DNA of 8,356 bases, taken from Candidatus Omnitrophota bacterium. GTDB lineage: Bacteria > Omnitrophota > Omnitrophia > Omnitrophales > Aquincolibacteriaceae. Within the stretch, counting starts at the first letter, position 1; every line of letters begins with the position of its first letter. Shown here piece by piece: positions 7,063 to 8,356 of this stretch. Both the position numbers and the translations under genes were made by a program. The stretch lies in the NCBI GenBank assembly GCA_023246995.1, contig JAHFHI010000044.1:1-8356 (forward strand). Direction: 5' to 3'. The notes under the pieces were generated by a model. It did no database searches. It was not told the DNA's origin and saw only the letters and a program-made list of their open reading frames with translations.

Positions 7063-7092
7063 ATTATATCACTGCGCACACCGGACCTTGAA
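7063..7092 (-). promoter_or_regulatory. Extended -10 promoter for the sensor kinase gene
   Basis: In the 75-bp gap after the GlnE-like gene the minus strand reads TGATATAAT (7071-7063): a perfect TATAAT preceded by the TGn motif of an extended -10 element. A weak -35 match TTCAAG (7092-7087) lies 18 bp upstream. A start site near 7056 would give a leader of about 33 nt with AAGGG before the TTG at 7023. This supports the upstream, frame-displaced N-terminus as the original kinase start. Confidence 0.6.
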
Positions 7093-7102
7093 GGACCTTT
7101 AA
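7083..7102. repeat. Two-copy 10-bp tandem direct repeat at the kinase promoter
   Basis: GGACCTTGAA (7083-7092) is followed directly by GGACCTTTAA (7093-7102), with nine of ten positions identical. The pair covers the last codon boundary and stop of the GlnE-like gene and the -35 region of the kinase promoter. A 10-bp period places both copies on the same face of the helix, as in many OmpR-type or activator sites, but two copies are few and chance remains possible. Confidence 0.4.
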
Positions 7103-8356
7103 GCGGGCCGGCTTCGGCCATAAAAGAATTTTTCGAAAAGCCCGCGGGTTTGATCCTGGAGGACATTTAAATGTTCGCGAAAATTTTCGGAGGCCGGCCG
7201 GCCGGCCTTGTCCCGAAAACCCATGTCCCGCGCCAGGGCCTTCAGCCGAGCCGGATCTTTGGGGATGTTAAAAGCTTGCTGATTATCAAAAAGCTGAAGC
7301 CGGTTTTCAATCCTCCGTAAAAAAGCGTAGTTTTCTTTCAGGATGCCGTATTCCCTGTCCTTGAGAAGCTTTTCCTGACGGGCGATTTCAAGAGCCCCGA
7401 ACATACCCGGCGCCTGAAGGGCCGGATACCGGTGCCCGAAAATAAGCTGCAGCATCTGGACACTGAACTCGGCGTCGCGGATACCTCCGAGGCCAAGCTT
7501 GATATTGCTGCGCGTCTCACCCTTCTCCTCCACCATCGCTTCATAGCGGCGCTTGACCTGGCGGATCCTTTCCAAAATATCGCCGGGCCATTCCTTGCGA
7601 AAAATAAAAGGGTTAAGCGCATCGAGGAACTTCTGACCCAGCCCCTCGGAACCCGCGACCGGCCGCGCCTTGATCAGCATCTGATACTCCCAGGCGTCCG
7701 CCTCGGCTTCATAATAATGAAGGCAATCCCTGGGAGTCATAAACAGGCTGCCGTGATCCCCGTGAGGCCGGAGCCGGAGATCCACCCGGTAAAGCGCCTG
7801 GTCCCGGCCGCCTTCCTTGAGAGCGCTCAAAAAGCGCTGCAAAAGCTTCACCGTCTCTTCGCTGTCCACGGACTGCTCGACAAGGAACAAAAGATCGACG
7901 TCGGAACCGAAATTAAGCTCACGTCCCCCGAGTTTACCGAGCCCCAAAACGCAAATTCCACCGCTCTGAAAACCCGAAAGGAGGAGGACTTTTCCCAGGA
8001 TAAAATCCGCCAAAGCTGAAAAACTCTCGAAGACTTCTGCCAGGTGTTCGGGGAAAAGCCGCTCGGCCATGGCAATTCTAAGGGTTTCACGGCGGCGCAG
8101 CGCCCGCAAAGCTTCCAGGTTGCCCCCTTCTCCAGCGGCCGCATGCCCGAGGACTGCCCGTGTTCGGTCAAGCCCGAGTTCCTCGCGGCGGCCCCCGAGC
8201 CACCCCCAGATCTCCTCATCCGAAATCAAAATATCTGAAAGGTAGCGGCTTGAACCGAAAAGTTTGATCATCCATTCAAGCCCTTCGGCGGGAGAATCGG
8301 CGAGCCACTCCCAGAACTGTCCCGCCGGAAATTTTTCAAAAAACCATTCCAGATGA
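7099..8356 (-). CDS. glnE: GlnE-like adenylyltransferase/adenylyl-removase half, N-terminus cut off by the window edge
   Basis: The frame is open to the right edge (first whole codon at 8355), giving 418 visible residues before the TAA at 7099-7101. GlnE transfers AMP to, and removes it from, glutamine synthetase in response to PII and glutamine. Visible numbering: a helical N-terminal part with LFGSSRYLSDILIS (32-45); the nucleotidyltransferase core GLGKLGGRELNFGSDVDLLF (138-157) with metal-binding D152 and D154; the third acidic strand RVDLRLRP (190-197); then NIKLGLGGIRDAEF (284-297) and YAFLRRIENRLQL (343-355). Classical GlnE is about 950 residues with two such halves. This protein ends about 20 residues after the end of one module (LNVLQDQTRGLFEKFFYG), so it is either a single-module enzyme or the second half of a protein whose first half lies outside the window. 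Motif style (GGRELN, NIKLG, FLRRIENRLQL) looks more like the N-terminal, adenylyl-removing half. No catalytic residue is missing. It is separated by 75 bp from the kinase gene. Confidence 0.9.
   Translation of the reverse strand, partial: HLEWFFEKFPAGQFWEWLADSPAEGLEWMIKLFGSSRYLSDILISDEEIWGWLGGRREELGLDRTRAVLGHAAAGEGGNLEALRALRRRETLRIAMAERLFPEHLAEVFESFSALADFILGKVLLLSGFQSGGICVLGLGKLGGRELNFGSDVDLLFLVEQSVDSEETVKLLQRFLSALKEGGRDQALYRVDLRLRPHGDHGSLFMTPRDCLHYYEAEADAWEYQMLIKARPVAGSEGLGQKFLDALNPFIFRKEWPGDILERIRQVKRRYEAMVEEKGETRSNIKLGLGGIRDAEFSVQMLQLIFGHRYPALQAPGMFGALEIARQEKLLKDREYGILKENYAFLRRIENRLQLFDNQQAFNIPKDPARLKALARDMGFRDKAGRPASENFREHLNVLQDQTRGLFEKFFYGRSRPA

Noticed and set aside
7043..7066. Tiny minus-strand frame beginning at an ATG inside the -10 region, encoding about 9 residues
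   Set aside because: It overlaps the TATAAT element and lies at or before the predicted transcription start, so it is unlikely to be translated. No regulatory-peptide pattern was seen.
7192..7207. GGCC repeated four times, a 16-bp perfect palindrome
   Set aside because: It lies within the GlnE-like coding region and simply encodes the Ala-Gly-Arg-Pro-Ala stretch in a GC-rich linker. No sign of a function beyond coding.
7432..8019. Plus-strand reading frame of 195 codons
   Set aside because: It is antisense to the catalytic core of the GlnE-like gene, so it is a shadow.

Overview
All supported genes in this window lie on the minus strand, so the biological order runs from the high coordinates down to position 1. 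The sequence is moderately GC-rich with good Shine-Dalgarno sites, several non-ATG starts (TTG, GTG) and tight gene spacing. It encodes a diderm-type set of envelope proteins: a secreted PKD-repeat protein, an AsmA-like inner-membrane-anchored protein and an MscS channel, plus a GlnE-type nucleotidyltransferase. This suggests a Gram-negative bacterium, perhaps an uncultured lineage such as Omnitrophota or a deltaproteobacterial group. The sequence alone cannot fix the phylum, and that guess is low-confidence.

Layout, right to left. (1) 8355-7099: a GlnE-like protein that enters from the right edge and stops directly after a single nucleotidyltransferase and helical module, where classical GlnE would continue into a second half. 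(2) About 7102-7063: a 10-bp tandem direct repeat and an extended -10 promoter reading into the next gene. (3) 7023-4725: a membrane sensor histidine kinase (TM, CHASE, TM, PAS, HisKA, HATPase_c). Its first membrane helix is split between two frames at a 5-bp homopolymer. (4) 4724-4545: a 180-bp intergenic region with a strong sigma-70-like promoter (TTGACA, 17 bp, GACAAT) and an imperfect palindrome over the -35. (5) 4544-2488: a tight run of a single-domain response regulator, an 18-bp gap, an MscS channel, a 4-bp GTGA overlap and an AsmA-like protein. (6) 2432-1: an exported protein with at least six tandem PKD domains, running off the left edge.

Working together (inference): the CHASE-PAS kinase would sense an extracellular or periplasmic ligand and could phosphorylate the output-less receiver next to it. 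That receiver is co-transcribed with a tension-gated channel and an envelope-maintenance-like protein, so an envelope or osmotic response module is plausible. GlnE looks like an unrelated nitrogen-metabolism neighbour. I found no RNA genes, CRISPR arrays, insertion sequences or phage genes. The long plus-strand reading frames are antisense shadows of the minus-strand genes.
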